From: Herbivorax alkaliphila
Lineage (GTDB): Bacteria > Bacillota > Clostridia > Acetivibrionales > Acetivibrionaceae
Direction of reading: 5' to 3'
Length of the DNA stretch: 64,000 nucleotides
Assembly: GCF_030848475.1 (NCBI RefSeq)
Contig: NZ_JAVDDS010000006.1
Coordinates: forward strand, 58,805 to 122,804
The notes beneath the pieces are model-generated. The model saw only the letters and a program-made list of their open reading frames with translations, had not been told where the DNA came from and made no database searches. Position 1 is the stretch's first letter; each line of letters starts with the position of its first letter. Both the position numbers and the translations under genes were made by a program. Below are positions 26,736 to 34,846 of the stretch, in pieces.

Positions 26736-28631
26736 TTAATCACCAGTCAATCTGTTTCCTTCTGCTACAGTATTATCTCCTTCTATTACAAGGTCTCTTG
26801 ATCTGTTTGAGCCTGCTGTTCTTAAATCATTGTTTAAAATAAAGTTTGAGTCTGTTCCGCCACCAGCTGTTTCCCTAATACCAAAAACTTGCTGACGGCT
26901 AGCACCTCTATCATCATATACTCTTAAGTTTTGTATGGTAACGTTTCGTGTTGCACTTCCACCTGAATTTGGATCAGTTGCAATTCTAACAGCTTCATCA
27001 CAATTGTTATTCCAAACCACCCCACCGTCTATTACTGTATCCTGAGCATTTTGAATTAACATTCCATGACCGGTACAACCTGATATATAGACATAATCAA
27101 TGGTAGTTCCATGACTGCCGGAAACGCTGAAAAAACCTCTTCCACATTCTCTTGCTGTTAAACTTTCAACAGTTACATTAGGTCCGTTTCCATTTGCGAC
27201 TCTAAAGCCAGCATATCCACCGCCATAATTTGCTCTGTATGCATCTATTGTTCCTATTTGGGCATTTCTTGAATCATTGAGTAACAGGCCGCATCCACCA
27301 GTATTTCTTGTTACAATTTCCTCAATTATTATACCGTCAATTCCGTAAGTTTCAAATCCATGACTTCTGGTTCCCTCCACACGCATTTCACCAGTTACTG
27401 TGAGATTGGTTGTTCTTACAGGTCTATCTCTATGATTATCAACTCTTATTCCTAAGCCTACTTCAGGTGCTTGACTTAATTCTAAAACTACATTGTGAAA
27501 GTGAACATCTGAACATCCCCTAAACCAAACTGCGTATCTTGGTGCTCCTGTCATATTCATATTTCGAACGGTTATACCATCTACATTTTCAGCATATAGA
27601 GGTATTGCACCTGTGGAACTGTTAATTGTATTTCCGTGAAAATCTAATGTTTGATTAGTTTCTGGTCTTATTCTATCGCTAATATCTCCAGAATTTCGTA
27701 TATTAATTGTTCCATCTGACATTCTGCCACATGCTGCATTAATTGCCTCAACCATACTTGAACCTGTATAAACGGTATTTCCATCAGGCAGAGTTGCTGT
27801 CCACGTATTTCCTGAACGAGATACCTCTGCACTAGATGTATCAGGTGGAGGTGTTGGAGTGATAACGGGTGTAGGTACGGGAGCAGGAGTAACAGCTTCC
27901 TGAGCAGGAAATACATCTACTATTTCAAGAAGAAAGCGTCTCATTAAGGTGGCATCACTTGAATCAATTAGTCCGTCACCGTTTACATCGGCTGCTTGTA
28001 AGCCTTTTGAATAAGGAAAGTCGTTTATTATATCTAAAATATATCTTTTAAGCAGCGTATAGTCTGACGAATCAATAACACCATCTCCGTTTAAGTCTCC
28101 ATACATAAGATCTGATGTTGTAGAAGAAGTAAATACTGAAAAGTCATGGAAACTTGCCCAAGTTCTATCTGTAAGTCCAGTAATAGTTATTCTTACATAT
28201 CGTACATTTTCGGCTGTAAAAGTATCATATGCAATTTGAGATGAACTTGCATTGTTTGATTTATCAACGGCAACAGACCAGTTTGTGTTATCAGGGGATA
28301 CTTCTATTATATATTGATAAAGGCTGTCTTGTTCCCATGTAACTTGCGTTGCTGAAATATTATATGTATCCTCTAAATCTACCATCCACCAGTGGTTTGC
28401 ATCACCATTTTCAGCACACCAGCGGGTATTCATGTTTCCGTCATTTCCATTTGAAGTCAGATTATTTTGACTTGTTTGTTCAGAGCTGCTAAAAGCTGGT
28501 TTATCCAAAGCTATATTAGTAGATGCCATTGCAACATCTGAATTCCACAACCAGTTTGAAGTAATCAAAAAAAGAGCTAAAACAAAAAATAGCATAAACA
28601 TAGCTTTTTTGAAATTAGAAATAATTTTCAT
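26736..28631 (-). CDS. Secreted cellulosomal protein: F5/8-C domain, internal dockerin, right-handed beta-helix
   Basis: 631 residues. A signal peptide (1-36) is followed by an F5/8 type C (discoidin, CBM32-like) domain at about 38-168 (NGNDGNMNTRWCAENGDANH, WWMVDLEDTYNISATQVTWE). A type I dockerin follows at 176-243 with two Ca-binding repeats ([20 protein letters not shown] and ADVNGDGLIDSSDATLMRRF), then a Pro/Thr linker (247-265) and a parallel beta-helix (about 268-631) with repeated short strands (IDGIIIEEIVTRNTGGCGLL). The helix resembles pectate-lyase or glycosidase folds, but I see no assignable catalytic set. The dockerin is internal instead of at the C-terminus, which is unusual. 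Ser-Ser at the cohesin-contact positions fits C. thermocellum-type recognition. Confidence 0.82.
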   Translation of the reverse strand: MKIISNFKKAMFMLFFVLALFLITSNWLWNSDVAMASTNIALDKPAFSSSEQTSQNNLTSNGNDGNMNTRWCAENGDANHWWMVDLEDTYNISATQVTWEQDSLYQYIIEVSPDNTNWSVAVDKSNNASSSQIAYDTFTAENVRYVRITITGLTDRTWASFHDFSVFTSSTTSDLMYGDLNGDGVIDSSDYTLLKRYILDIINDFPYSKGLQAADVNGDGLIDSSDATLMRRFLLEIVDVFPAQEAVTPAPVPTPVITPTPPPDTSSAEVSRSGNTWTATLPDGNTVYTGSSMVEAINAACGRMSDGTINIRNSGDISDRIRPETNQTLDFHGNTINSSTGAIPLYAENVDGITVRNMNMTGAPRYAVWFRGCSDVHFHNVVLELSQAPEVGLGIRVDNHRDRPVRTTNLTVTGEMRVEGTRSHGFETYGIDGIIIEEIVTRNTGGCGLLLNDSRNAQIGTIDAYRANYGGGYAGFRVANGNGPNVTVESLTARECGRGFFSVSGSHGTTIDYVYISGCTGHGMLIQNAQDTVIDGGVVWNNNCDEAVRIATDPNSGGSATRNVTIQNLRVYDDRGASRQQVFGIRETAGGGTDSNFILNNDLRTAGSNRSRDLVIEGDNTVAEGNRLTGD

Positions 28632-28656
28632 ACATGTTCTCCCTTTATTAATTTTT

Positions 28657-28758
28657 TGTCTTAGGTAATGGCTAAAAAATACATCTGATTCTCATCGTTC
28701 AAAATCCGCTAAATCATCGGAATTTTGTCCTTGAGAATAGGGCGTTATTTCTAAGACA
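28657..28758 (-). ncRNA. Structured, switch-like 5' leader of the dockerin/beta-helix gene
   Basis: On the minus strand the leader folds as nested stems: outer TGTCTTAG (28758-28751 side, plus-strand CTAAGACA) with CTAAGACA (plus-strand TGTCTTAG 28657-28664), and inside it ATTCTCA/TGAGAAT (plus 28688-28694 / 28732-28738) and CAAAATCCG/CGGAATTTTG (plus 28700-28708 / 28718-28727). The 3' arm CATTACCTAAG can alternatively pair with CTTAGGAATG at the very 5' end, so two exclusive outer stems are possible. It is not a riboswitch class I recognise. Confidence 0.5.
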
Positions 28759-28770
28759 TTCCTAAGTAAA

Positions 28771-28776
28771 ATTATA
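28771..28776 (-). promoter_or_regulatory. Extended -10 promoter for the dockerin/beta-helix gene
   Basis: Minus-strand TGATATAAT contains an extended -10 (TGnTATAAT; the hexamer is plus-strand ATTATA 28771-28776). No strong -35 box was seen. Transcription would begin near 28764, just before the structured leader. Confidence 0.5.
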
Positions 28777-28812
28777 TCACAATATGTAATGTAAATATTA
28801 TAAATTTTAGAA

Positions 28813-28846
28813 ATAAAAGCAGCAGATTTAAATCTGCTGCTTTTAT
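28813..28846 (-). terminator. Terminator of the GH5 cellulase gene
   Basis: Perfect 34-base palindrome (17-bp arms, core AGCAGATTTAAATCTGCT) 20 bases after the GH5 stop on the minus strand, with T-rich flank. Confidence 0.8.
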
Positions 28847-28866
28847 TTACTTCTAAGTTTTCTTTA

Positions 28867-30654
28867 CTAAAGACTATCTATAATATCAAGCAAGTAACGA
28901 CTTAATAATATTGCATCTGATGAGTCAATTACTCCGTCGCCATTTATATCTGCTGCTAATCTGGCTTCTGGTGTAGCGAACGAATCATTAATTTCTAAAA
29001 TATATCTTGTCAATAAAGTATAATCTGTTGAATCAATGTTTCCATCGTTATTAATATCTCCAAGTGTATAGCTACCTGTTGGAGGTGAGTCTTCCAGTTC
29101 AAAACTCATCCAGTTAATATTAAATAGTTCACCATCAGCGTAAAATCTTAATGTCTGTTGCCCTTCATTTAAAGTTATATCAGTTGATATGGTAGTCCAA
29201 TTTTGCCAATCGCCGGTATTAGGAACTGAAACATTGGCAAGAATGTTGTTATCACTTCTTAAAGAGAATCTTCCAGCGTCAGATTGGCTTGCCACTCTAA
29301 ATTCAACAGTGTAAGTTCCAGCTGTTTCAACATCTACATTGTAGTCTAGCCAATCTCCAACGTCAATGTAACCTACGTTTTGTCCTCCTTCTTCACAATC
29401 TTCAACTTCAATTCCGCTCATATCATCATAGTTTTCTGCTTGAATTGTACCTGGTATTGTTTTGGTTGTCGGTTGATGAGGCGGATCGGTAGGTGTAGGA
29501 GGGTCAGTAGGTGTAGGAGGGTCAGTAGGTGTAGGAGGGTCAGTAGGTGTAGGAGGGTCAGTAGGTGTAGGAGGATCGGTAGGAGTAGGAGGGTCAGTAG
29601 GAGTAGGAGTAGGTGTTGTTGTAGGTGGTGATGGTGGATTGTAGTTTTCTCCAACAGCTGATTTTACAAACCTTCCTGATTCAGTTAAGTTAGCATCAGT
29701 CCATCCACCGTAGGCACTTGCACCAGGATTAAGTGCAGCAGAGGATTCAACTTTATCAGTAAGTGACCAGTTTACCCAGCTGATATCTCTTTGATTTAAG
29801 AAATCAAGCCATGTCTGTGATGGTGGAATGTAAGGACCGCCGTCTCCAGTTGCGTCACTGGTTCCCCATTCACTTACAAATATAGCGGCGTCTCTGTCCA
29901 TTGCATAGTCTATCCTATCTCTAAGTTCCTGTCCGTGAGTTCCTGCGTAGAAGTGAAGAGTATACATAACATCGTCAAAACTTAAAGGATTGTCAGCAGC
30001 GTCATGAATATCCTGACTCCAAGTACCAGTACCTACTAACACTATGTTATTGGGGTCATTTGAACGGATAACTGGAATAACTTCCTCAGCATATGGTTTA
30101 ATTTGTCCGTCCCAGTTTACTGGTCCATTTGGCTCATTACATATTTCATAAATAACATTTGGATAATCACCAAATCTTCTTGACATTTCATCAAAAAAGC
30201 TCTTTGATTCATTTATGTATTGATTTGGGTCACCATCTTCTAGTATATGCCAATCTATAATTACATATATACCTAAATCAATACATGCTTCCACAGCTTC
30301 TATTACTTTATCTTTAACTGATGGATTATGAATATATCCTTGAGAATCAGTATACATAGCTGCACGAAAGACTGTTATTCCCCAATCATCTCTCATCCAC
30401 TTGATGCTGTCGTAGTTAACAAACTGAGGATACCATTGAAGTCCATGGGAGCTAATACCTCTTAATTGAATAGGTTGTCCATGCTGATTGCACAGTTGAT
30501 TTCCAATAACCTGAAGTTGACCGTGTGTTTCTACAAAATCAGATGATGCATAACTATTACTAACTCCAAACATAGCAAATGCAGAGAAAATAACAGTTAA
30601 AGCCAGAGCTACTGAAAGTACTTTAAAAGATTTTTTGCTTTTCAAAAAAAACAT
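28867..30654 (-). CDS. Cellulosomal GH5 endoglucanase with CBM6 and C-terminal dockerin
   Basis: Endo-beta-1,4-glucanase of the secreted cellulosome. From ATG 30654 (595 residues): signal peptide about 1-36; GH5 (subfamily 2-like) domain about 40-335 with acid/base Glu174 in ICNEPNG and nucleophile Glu262 in VSEWGTS; Pro/Thr linker 341-400 built of PTDPPT repeats; CBM6-like module about 405-530 ([37 protein letters not shown]); type I dockerin about 535-595 with [20 protein letters not shown] and [20 protein letters not shown]. The longest frame starts 16 codons earlier, but AGGAGG directly precedes Met at 30654. An 18-bp palindromic operator overlaps its likely promoter. Confidence 0.93.
   Translation of the reverse strand: MFFLKSKKSFKVLSVALALTVIFSAFAMFGVSNSYASSDFVETHGQLQVIGNQLCNQHGQPIQLRGISSHGLQWYPQFVNYDSIKWMRDDWGITVFRAAMYTDSQGYIHNPSVKDKVIEAVEACIDLGIYVIIDWHILEDGDPNQYINESKSFFDEMSRRFGDYPNVIYEICNEPNGPVNWDGQIKPYAEEVIPVIRSNDPNNIVLVGTGTWSQDIHDAADNPLSFDDVMYTLHFYAGTHGQELRDRIDYAMDRDAAIFVSEWGTSDATGDGGPYIPPSQTWLDFLNQRDISWVNWSLTDKVESSAALNPGASAYGGWTDANLTESGRFVKSAVGENYNPPSPPTTTPTPTPTDPPTPTDPPTPTDPPTPTDPPTPTDPPTPTDPPTPTDPPHQPTTKTIPGTIQAENYDDMSGIEVEDCEEGGQNVGYIDVGDWLDYNVDVETAGTYTVEFRVASQSDAGRFSLRSDNNILANVSVPNTGDWQNWTTISTDITLNEGQQTLRFYADGELFNINWMSFELEDSPPTGSYTLGDINNDGNIDSTDYTLLTRYILEINDSFATPEARLAADINGDGVIDSSDAILLSRYLLDIIDSL
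29481..29610 (-). repeat. 18-bp tandem repeat encoding the PTDPPT linker
   Basis: Six to seven near-identical 18-bp units (plus-strand GTAGGTGTAGGAGGGTCA and close variants) encode the Pro-Thr-Asp linker. The internal units are identical at DNA level, which suggests recent slippage or expansion. Confidence 0.85.
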
Positions 30655-30755
30655 TTTATCTCCTCCTAAATTAAAAATAATAAAAAAATAAACTGTTGTC
30701 ATCTTTGCTTTGGTAAATTAAGACAAGTTAAATCCTCCCTTCTATAGACTTATTT

Positions 30756-30796
30756 ATAAACAGTACTGTTTATGTTAGGATTATAAAAAACAGTAC
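30756..30796 (-). promoter_or_regulatory. Palindromic operator and promoter of the GH5 cellulase gene
   Basis: ATAAACAGTACTGTTTAT (30756-30773) is a perfect 18-bp palindrome and a half site AACAGTAC recurs at 30789-30796. Read on the minus strand, TTGTTT, a 16-base spacer and TATAAT (plus-strand ATTATA 30780-30785) form a promoter lying between the two, so the full palindrome covers about +1 to +20 and the half site sits in the spacer. This is a repressor-type arrangement. Confidence 0.6.
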
Positions 30797-30967
30797 AATA
30801 AAAACAATGTATTTATTTATAGAATTATTACTAAATATTTTTATAACTAAGGGATTTAAATATTTTATTAAAATATAAAACTTGTACTAAATATAATTAA
30901 TTTTTTTAATAAAATGTTATTAGATATGTTATTTGGCCTAAAGGTAGAAATCATTAAATATAGATTC

Positions 30968-31005
30968 CCATTTTACATCATATTAATTAACATGATGTAA
31001 AATGG
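30968..31005 (-). terminator. Hairpin downstream of GH3 gene
   Basis: CCATTTTACATCAT (30968-30981) / ATGATGTAAAATGG (30992-31005), perfect 14-bp stem with 10-base loop, about 215 bases after the GH3 stop. The T tract is weak, so termination is probable, not certain. Confidence 0.5.
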
Positions 31006-31185
31006 AATTTGTATTTGCAAGTGTTTCTTATATTGTTGATGTACAAAATGTACATTTAAATACTGAAACGAAGTAGTATTTTATTTTCAAGGTTCCCATA
31101 ATAACATTATAGCATTGGTTTAATAAATTTGCTAATTTTTTTTGAAAAAAATTTATCTCATTCTAGCATTCCACCTGAGGATTTG

Positions 31186-31212
31186 ATGTTTAGCTAAGTT
31201 AAACCAGTTTAC
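31186..31212. repeat. Dispersed dyad element GTTTAGC/GCTAAAC, copy A
   Basis: ATGTTTAGCTAAGTTAAACC followed by AGTTTAC, eight bases after the 3' end of the GH3 gene. Degenerate inner dyad; shares the ATGTTTAGC...TAAAyCAGTTnAC string with copies at 44813-44840 and 52658-52685. Confidence 0.5.
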
Positions 31213-31219
31213 TTTAAAT

Positions 31220-33418
31220 TTAGAATTCCTGAACCTTTCCTCCGTATGTTACAATGGTTTTTAGTAAATTTCCATCTTTTGACGAACTACCAACCAGTAT
31301 TTCAAATTCGCCAGGCTCAACACATCTTTTGCAGTTTCTGTTTACAAAAGAAAATGATAAAAGTGGGAGCTTAAATTCAATAGTTTTAGTTTCTCCAGGA
31401 GTTAGAAAAACTTTTTTAAATTCTTTTAACTCTTTTAAAGGAGTAGTTACAGAAGTATATATATCATTTGTGTAAAGTTGTGCTATTTCTGAACCAGCTA
31501 TCTGTCCTGTATTTTTAATTTCTACAGATGCTATTAAATCTTCACTATCGTTAATTATTTTTTTTGAGGTTTTAAGGTTTGAGTATTCAAAATTTGTATA
31601 AGAAAGTCCATATCCAAAATGAAAAAGCGGCTCAGGTTCCATATCGGCGTAACTTCCACCATGCCAGCCGGGGAGCTGAGCATAATAAACAGGTTGCTGG
31701 CCTACTGATTTAGGAAAAGAAATAGAAAGTTTTCCACAGGGATTATAGTCGCCAAATAAAATTGATGAGACTGCATTTCCACCTTCTATTCCAGGATTCC
31801 AAGCTTCAACTATAGCGTCAGCATTTTCTTTTATCCATGGTATTGTAAGAGGTTTTCCATTGATAAGCAATACAATAAGAGGCTTGCCAGTATCTTTTAG
31901 TGCTTTAAGCAGTTCAAGTTGTGCACCTGTAAGGTCTAAATTAACTCTGTCACGAGTTTCGCCATTTAAAACAATGGTATCGCCTACAACTGCTACTATA
32001 ACATCAGACTTTTCTGCTGTTTCAATTGAAGTCTTTATATTTTTATCTTTTTCATCAATTACATCACAGCCCTTTTCATAGAACACTTCAAAACTTGAGT
32101 TTGCACGTTTTTTTATTCCATCTAAAATGGTTACAATGTTTGAAATATCATAATCATTATATTCAAGAGTTGGGCGTTCCGGGTAGTATCTTGGTCCAAA
32201 AGACCAGTCGCCCAGTTGAGCCTGTGGGTCATTTGCATTTGGCCCTATTACTGCAATTTTTTTAAACTTATTTGATATTGGTAGAGTATTATTTTTGTTT
32301 TTAAGAAGAACAATAGATTCAAGGGCAGCATCATATGCTGCTTTTCTATGCTCATCACATCCCATAAATATTTTGTACTTTTTAGTATCAGGATACCTTT
32401 TGTGGTCAAATAATCCCAGTCTGAATTTAGTTTCAAGAATCCTAAAACAGGCTTCATCAATAAGGGATTCTGATACCACGTCTTCTCTAACAAGTTCAAC
32501 AGCATTTTCAAAGAATTCAGGCGTAGCCATTATCATGTCATTACCAGATTTAATTGCAATTTCACAGGCTTCTTTTATAGTAGAAGTAGTTTTTTGCAGT
32601 CTGTGCATATGACCTGTATTGTCCCAATCTGTCACTACAAAACCGCTAAAACCTAATTCATTTTTAAGAACATCTTTTAAAAGCCATTTATTTGCTGAGC
32701 ATGGAATCCCATCAATTGCCTGATATGCAGTCATAAAAGTGGCACACCCAGCGTCTACTGCATCCTTAAAAGGGGGTAAAAAAATTGACCTGAGTTTTCT
32801 TTCAGATACATCACTTTCAGAAGCGTCCCGTGCACCTTGTGTTTCGCCGTATGCTATGAAGTGTTTGGCACATGCGAGTATGCTTTCAGGATGAGAAAGG
32901 TCTTTTCCCTGATAACCTTTTATTATAGAGGCTGAGAGGCTGCCAGCAAGGTAGGGGTCTTCTCCAAAAGTTTCATCAACTCTTCCCCATCTTATATCCC
33001 TTGCAAGGCAAAGAACTGGTGAGAAAGTCCAGTGTAATCCTGTTAAACTTACTTCTTTAGCGGTTATATTTCCAACCTTTTCAACTAATTGAGGATTCCA
33101 GCTAGAAGAAAGAGCTAGTTGAGATGGGAAAGCAGTAGCACCGCTATGAAATGCATGACCGTGAATGGCATCAATTCCAAATAATAGAGGAATGCCCAGT
33201 CTAGTTTGTTCTGTAGCCATTTTTTGCAAACGGATTGCTTCATCTCCTATAACATGTAAAAAGGATCCTATATTCCTTTCTTTTAGCCAGAGTTCAGGAT
33301 TCTCATTGCCGTCAATTTGACACATTTGTCCTATTTTTTCTTCTAAAGTCATTTTAGAAATAAGATCTTTAGTTCGTTCTTTTGGACTTTTAGAAGGGTC
33401 ATTATAGATAGTATTCAT
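31220..33418 (-). CDS. GH3 beta-glucosidase, cytoplasmic
   Basis: Hydrolyses cellobiose and short cello-oligosaccharides (or related beta-glucosides) to glucose. 732 residues without signal peptide, so intracellular. The N-terminal TIM-barrel domain has GIDAIHGH, WGRVDETFGEDP, CAKHFIAYG and the nucleophile Asp in GFVVTDWD. The C-terminal domain has ESIVLLKNKNNTLPI and DRVNLDLTGAQLELLKAL, plus a fibronectin-III-like C-terminal domain (EIKNTGQIAGSEIAQLY). It starts at ATG 33418 behind TGGAGGTTAAATA. It is adjacent to cellulosomal genes but in a separate unit; it would process cellodextrins after import. Exact sugar preference is not readable. Confidence 0.9.
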   Translation of the reverse strand: MNTIYNDPSKSPKERTKDLISKMTLEEKIGQMCQIDGNENPELWLKERNIGSFLHVIGDEAIRLQKMATEQTRLGIPLLFGIDAIHGHAFHSGATAFPSQLALSSSWNPQLVEKVGNITAKEVSLTGLHWTFSPVLCLARDIRWGRVDETFGEDPYLAGSLSASIIKGYQGKDLSHPESILACAKHFIAYGETQGARDASESDVSERKLRSIFLPPFKDAVDAGCATFMTAYQAIDGIPCSANKWLLKDVLKNELGFSGFVVTDWDNTGHMHRLQKTTSTIKEACEIAIKSGNDMIMATPEFFENAVELVREDVVSESLIDEACFRILETKFRLGLFDHKRYPDTKKYKIFMGCDEHRKAAYDAALESIVLLKNKNNTLPISNKFKKIAVIGPNANDPQAQLGDWSFGPRYYPERPTLEYNDYDISNIVTILDGIKKRANSSFEVFYEKGCDVIDEKDKNIKTSIETAEKSDVIVAVVGDTIVLNGETRDRVNLDLTGAQLELLKALKDTGKPLIVLLINGKPLTIPWIKENADAIVEAWNPGIEGGNAVSSILFGDYNPCGKLSISFPKSVGQQPVYYAQLPGWHGGSYADMEPEPLFHFGYGLSYTNFEYSNLKTSKKIINDSEDLIASVEIKNTGQIAGSEIAQLYTNDIYTSVTTPLKELKEFKKVFLTPGETKTIEFKLPLLSFSFVNRNCKRCVEPGEFEILVGSSSKDGNLLKTIVTYGGKVQEF

Positions 33419-33708
33419 TATTTAACCTCCATGTAGTTACTATATATTATAATCATTGTCTCATTAACTACATTTTCAGACAAGACTTTTTCTTCACTTT
33501 TATATATATAGCCATAAAATAAATGAGACTTGTAAAATTACGAATTATGAAATAAAATATAAATATAAGGATTTTTTAATTGACTGTTTTGATTCATCTC
33601 TTAAAAGTGCTAAATCCACATATAATAAATCGTTTAAATATCACTTTTATTAATTTTAAATATGTAGAGTATATGTATCGTTATCAATTAAATATCAGGA
33701 GGTAGTAC

Positions 33709-34089
33709 ATGATAATTTTTGGATGGGGTCATAGGACGGTTAAAAAATTTGGTCCAGTTCGTAAAGTTAGCTGTAGCAATTGTAAAAATGAATCAAGTTG
33801 GAATTTGCAGAAATTAACTAGTTGGTTTACCTTCTTTTTTATGCCTATAATACCATATCGGATGGATTATTTATTAGTATGTCCTGTTTGCAGGTGTTGT
33901 TTAGAGTTGGAAAAAGAAGAGTTTGAAATGATAAAGAACGTAATAAATAAAAAAAATAGTGGAATGTCTGAACAGGATTTAGTAAAAACTAATAACATAG
34001 TTACAGAAGCGGGAGGAGTTATTAGAACCGAAACACAGATTAACTTTATTAGACAGATGAAAGAGATGGAGTCTAAAAGAAAGGAGTAG
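33709..34089 (+). CDS. Zinc-ribbon domain protein
   Basis: 126 residues. The N-terminal half contains two Cys pairs, CSNCKNES and CPVCRCC, about 40 residues apart, separated by an aromatic-rich segment (LTSWFTFFFMPIIPYRMDY), the pattern of zinc_ribbon_15-type small proteins. The C-terminal 60 residues are charged and helical. It has a strong AGGAGG ribosome site. Function unknown; the hydrophobic middle is short and probably not a transmembrane helix. A strong terminator follows. Confidence 0.7.
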   Translation: MIIFGWGHRTVKKFGPVRKVSCSNCKNESSWNLQKLTSWFTFFFMPIIPYRMDYLLVCPVCRCCLELEKEEFEMIKNVINKKNSGMSEQDLVKTNNIVTEAGGVIRTETQINFIRQMKEMESKRKE

Positions 34090-34170
34090 TTTGCTTTTAG
34101 ACATGGTGAGTTTTAAAAAGAAATCAGTTATTGTTATAAAAATATCCTAAGAATTTATCTTATTCTAAGA

Positions 34171-34200
34171 CTCCACCTTCTACAAGGTGGAGTTGTTTTT
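34171..34200 (+). terminator. Terminator after the zinc-ribbon gene (repeat family E, copy 2)
   Basis: CTCCACCTT (34171-34179) / AAGGTGGAG (34184-34192) then TTGTTTTT. Stem and flanks match the hairpin after glnA (20785-20806). Confidence 0.75.
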
Positions 34201-34207
34201 ATAAATC

Positions 34208-34262
34208 TTCAGGTGAAGTTGAGTCCCCATCTGAAGTCTCGATGTTTACGAGCTCACCTGAA
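34208..34262. repeat. Multi-stem inverted element downstream of hairpin E2
   Basis: TTCAGGTGA (34208-34216) / TCACCTGAA (34254-34262) enclose a second stem CTCG/CGAG (34238-34241 / 34249-34252). It follows directly after the CTCCACCTT hairpin. The compact subterminal-hairpin look resembles the ends of IS200/IS605-type elements; no transposase is present. Confidence 0.4.
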
Positions 34263-34301
34263 AAAATTTGATAAAGTATTAATGAAAAATGTAAAAATAC
34301 C

Positions 34302-34330
34302 TTGATTAGAGACGAAATTTATGTTAAGAT
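34302..34330 (+). promoter_or_regulatory. SigA promoter of the pheB-hom-ask-cob operon
   Basis: TTGATT at 34302-34307, 17-base spacer, TAAGAT at 34325-34330, 43 bases before the start at 34374. Confidence 0.55.
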
Positions 34331-34373
34331 TACACAAGAGAAACACAAATGTTCGTGAGTGGAGGACAGAAAT

Positions 34374-34817
34374 ATGGACAATGCTTCTAAATATTATCTT
34401 GTTGATGCTTCTGTTTTACCTAAAGTTTTCACAAAGGTCATAGAAGTAAAAAGAATATTAGAAAGTGGAGCAATTAAAAATGTAAATGAAGCTGTCAAAA
34501 GGATTGGCATAAGTAGAAGTGCATATTACAAGTATAAGGATTTTGTGTTTCCATTTTATGAAACATCTAGAGGTAAGGTTATAACGCTTTTTTTTACCGT
34601 TGAAGACTGCCCGGGTATACTATCGGGTATTATGAATAAAATAGCAGATTCAAGGGCAAGTATAGTTACAATCAACCAAAACATACCCATAAATGGGTTC
34701 GCCTACATTACTATTACAGTTGAAACAGGAGAGATGGTAACTGATATCAAGAATCTTTTGGTAGAAATAAGCAAGGTGAAAGGAGTTAGAAGTCAAGAGA
34801 TTCTTTCAAGAGAGTAA
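34374..34817 (+). CDS. pheB: ACT domain protein, PheB/UPF0735 family
   Basis: 147 residues, the usual length for UPF0735/PheB. The N-terminal part has a short helix-turn-helix-like segment (KNVNEAVKRIGISRSAYYKY) and the C-terminal part an ACT domain (KVITLFFTVEDCPGILSGIM, then NKIADSRASIVTINQNIPIN). ACT domains bind amino acids. The family often precedes homoserine dehydrogenase in Firmicutes, as here, so it is probably an amino-acid-responsive regulator of threonine/methionine synthesis; this role is inferred. The frame opens at GTG 34359, inside the ribosome-site region; ATG 34374 with GGAGG at 8-base spacing is chosen. Confidence 0.85.
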   Translation: MDNASKYYLVDASVLPKVFTKVIEVKRILESGAIKNVNEAVKRIGISRSAYYKYKDFVFPFYETSRGKVITLFFTVEDCPGILSGIMNKIADSRASIVTINQNIPINGFAYITITVETGEMVTDIKNLLVEISKVKGVRSQEILSRE

Positions 34818-34846
34818 TTTGGCTAAAAATCTAAGGAGGTAGTAAT

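Noticed and set aside
29481..29610. CRISPR-like array
   Set aside because: 18-bp units without spacers, in frame within the cellulase linker; coding repeat.
29380..29654. Arg/Cys-rich and Leu-rich ORFs across the cellulase linker
   Set aside because: Frame-shifted readings of the 18-bp repeat; no ribosome sites.
34208..34262. Rho-independent terminator on the plus strand
   Set aside because: The stem is followed by A residues, not T; the preceding CTCCACCTT hairpin with TTGTTTTT is the terminator.
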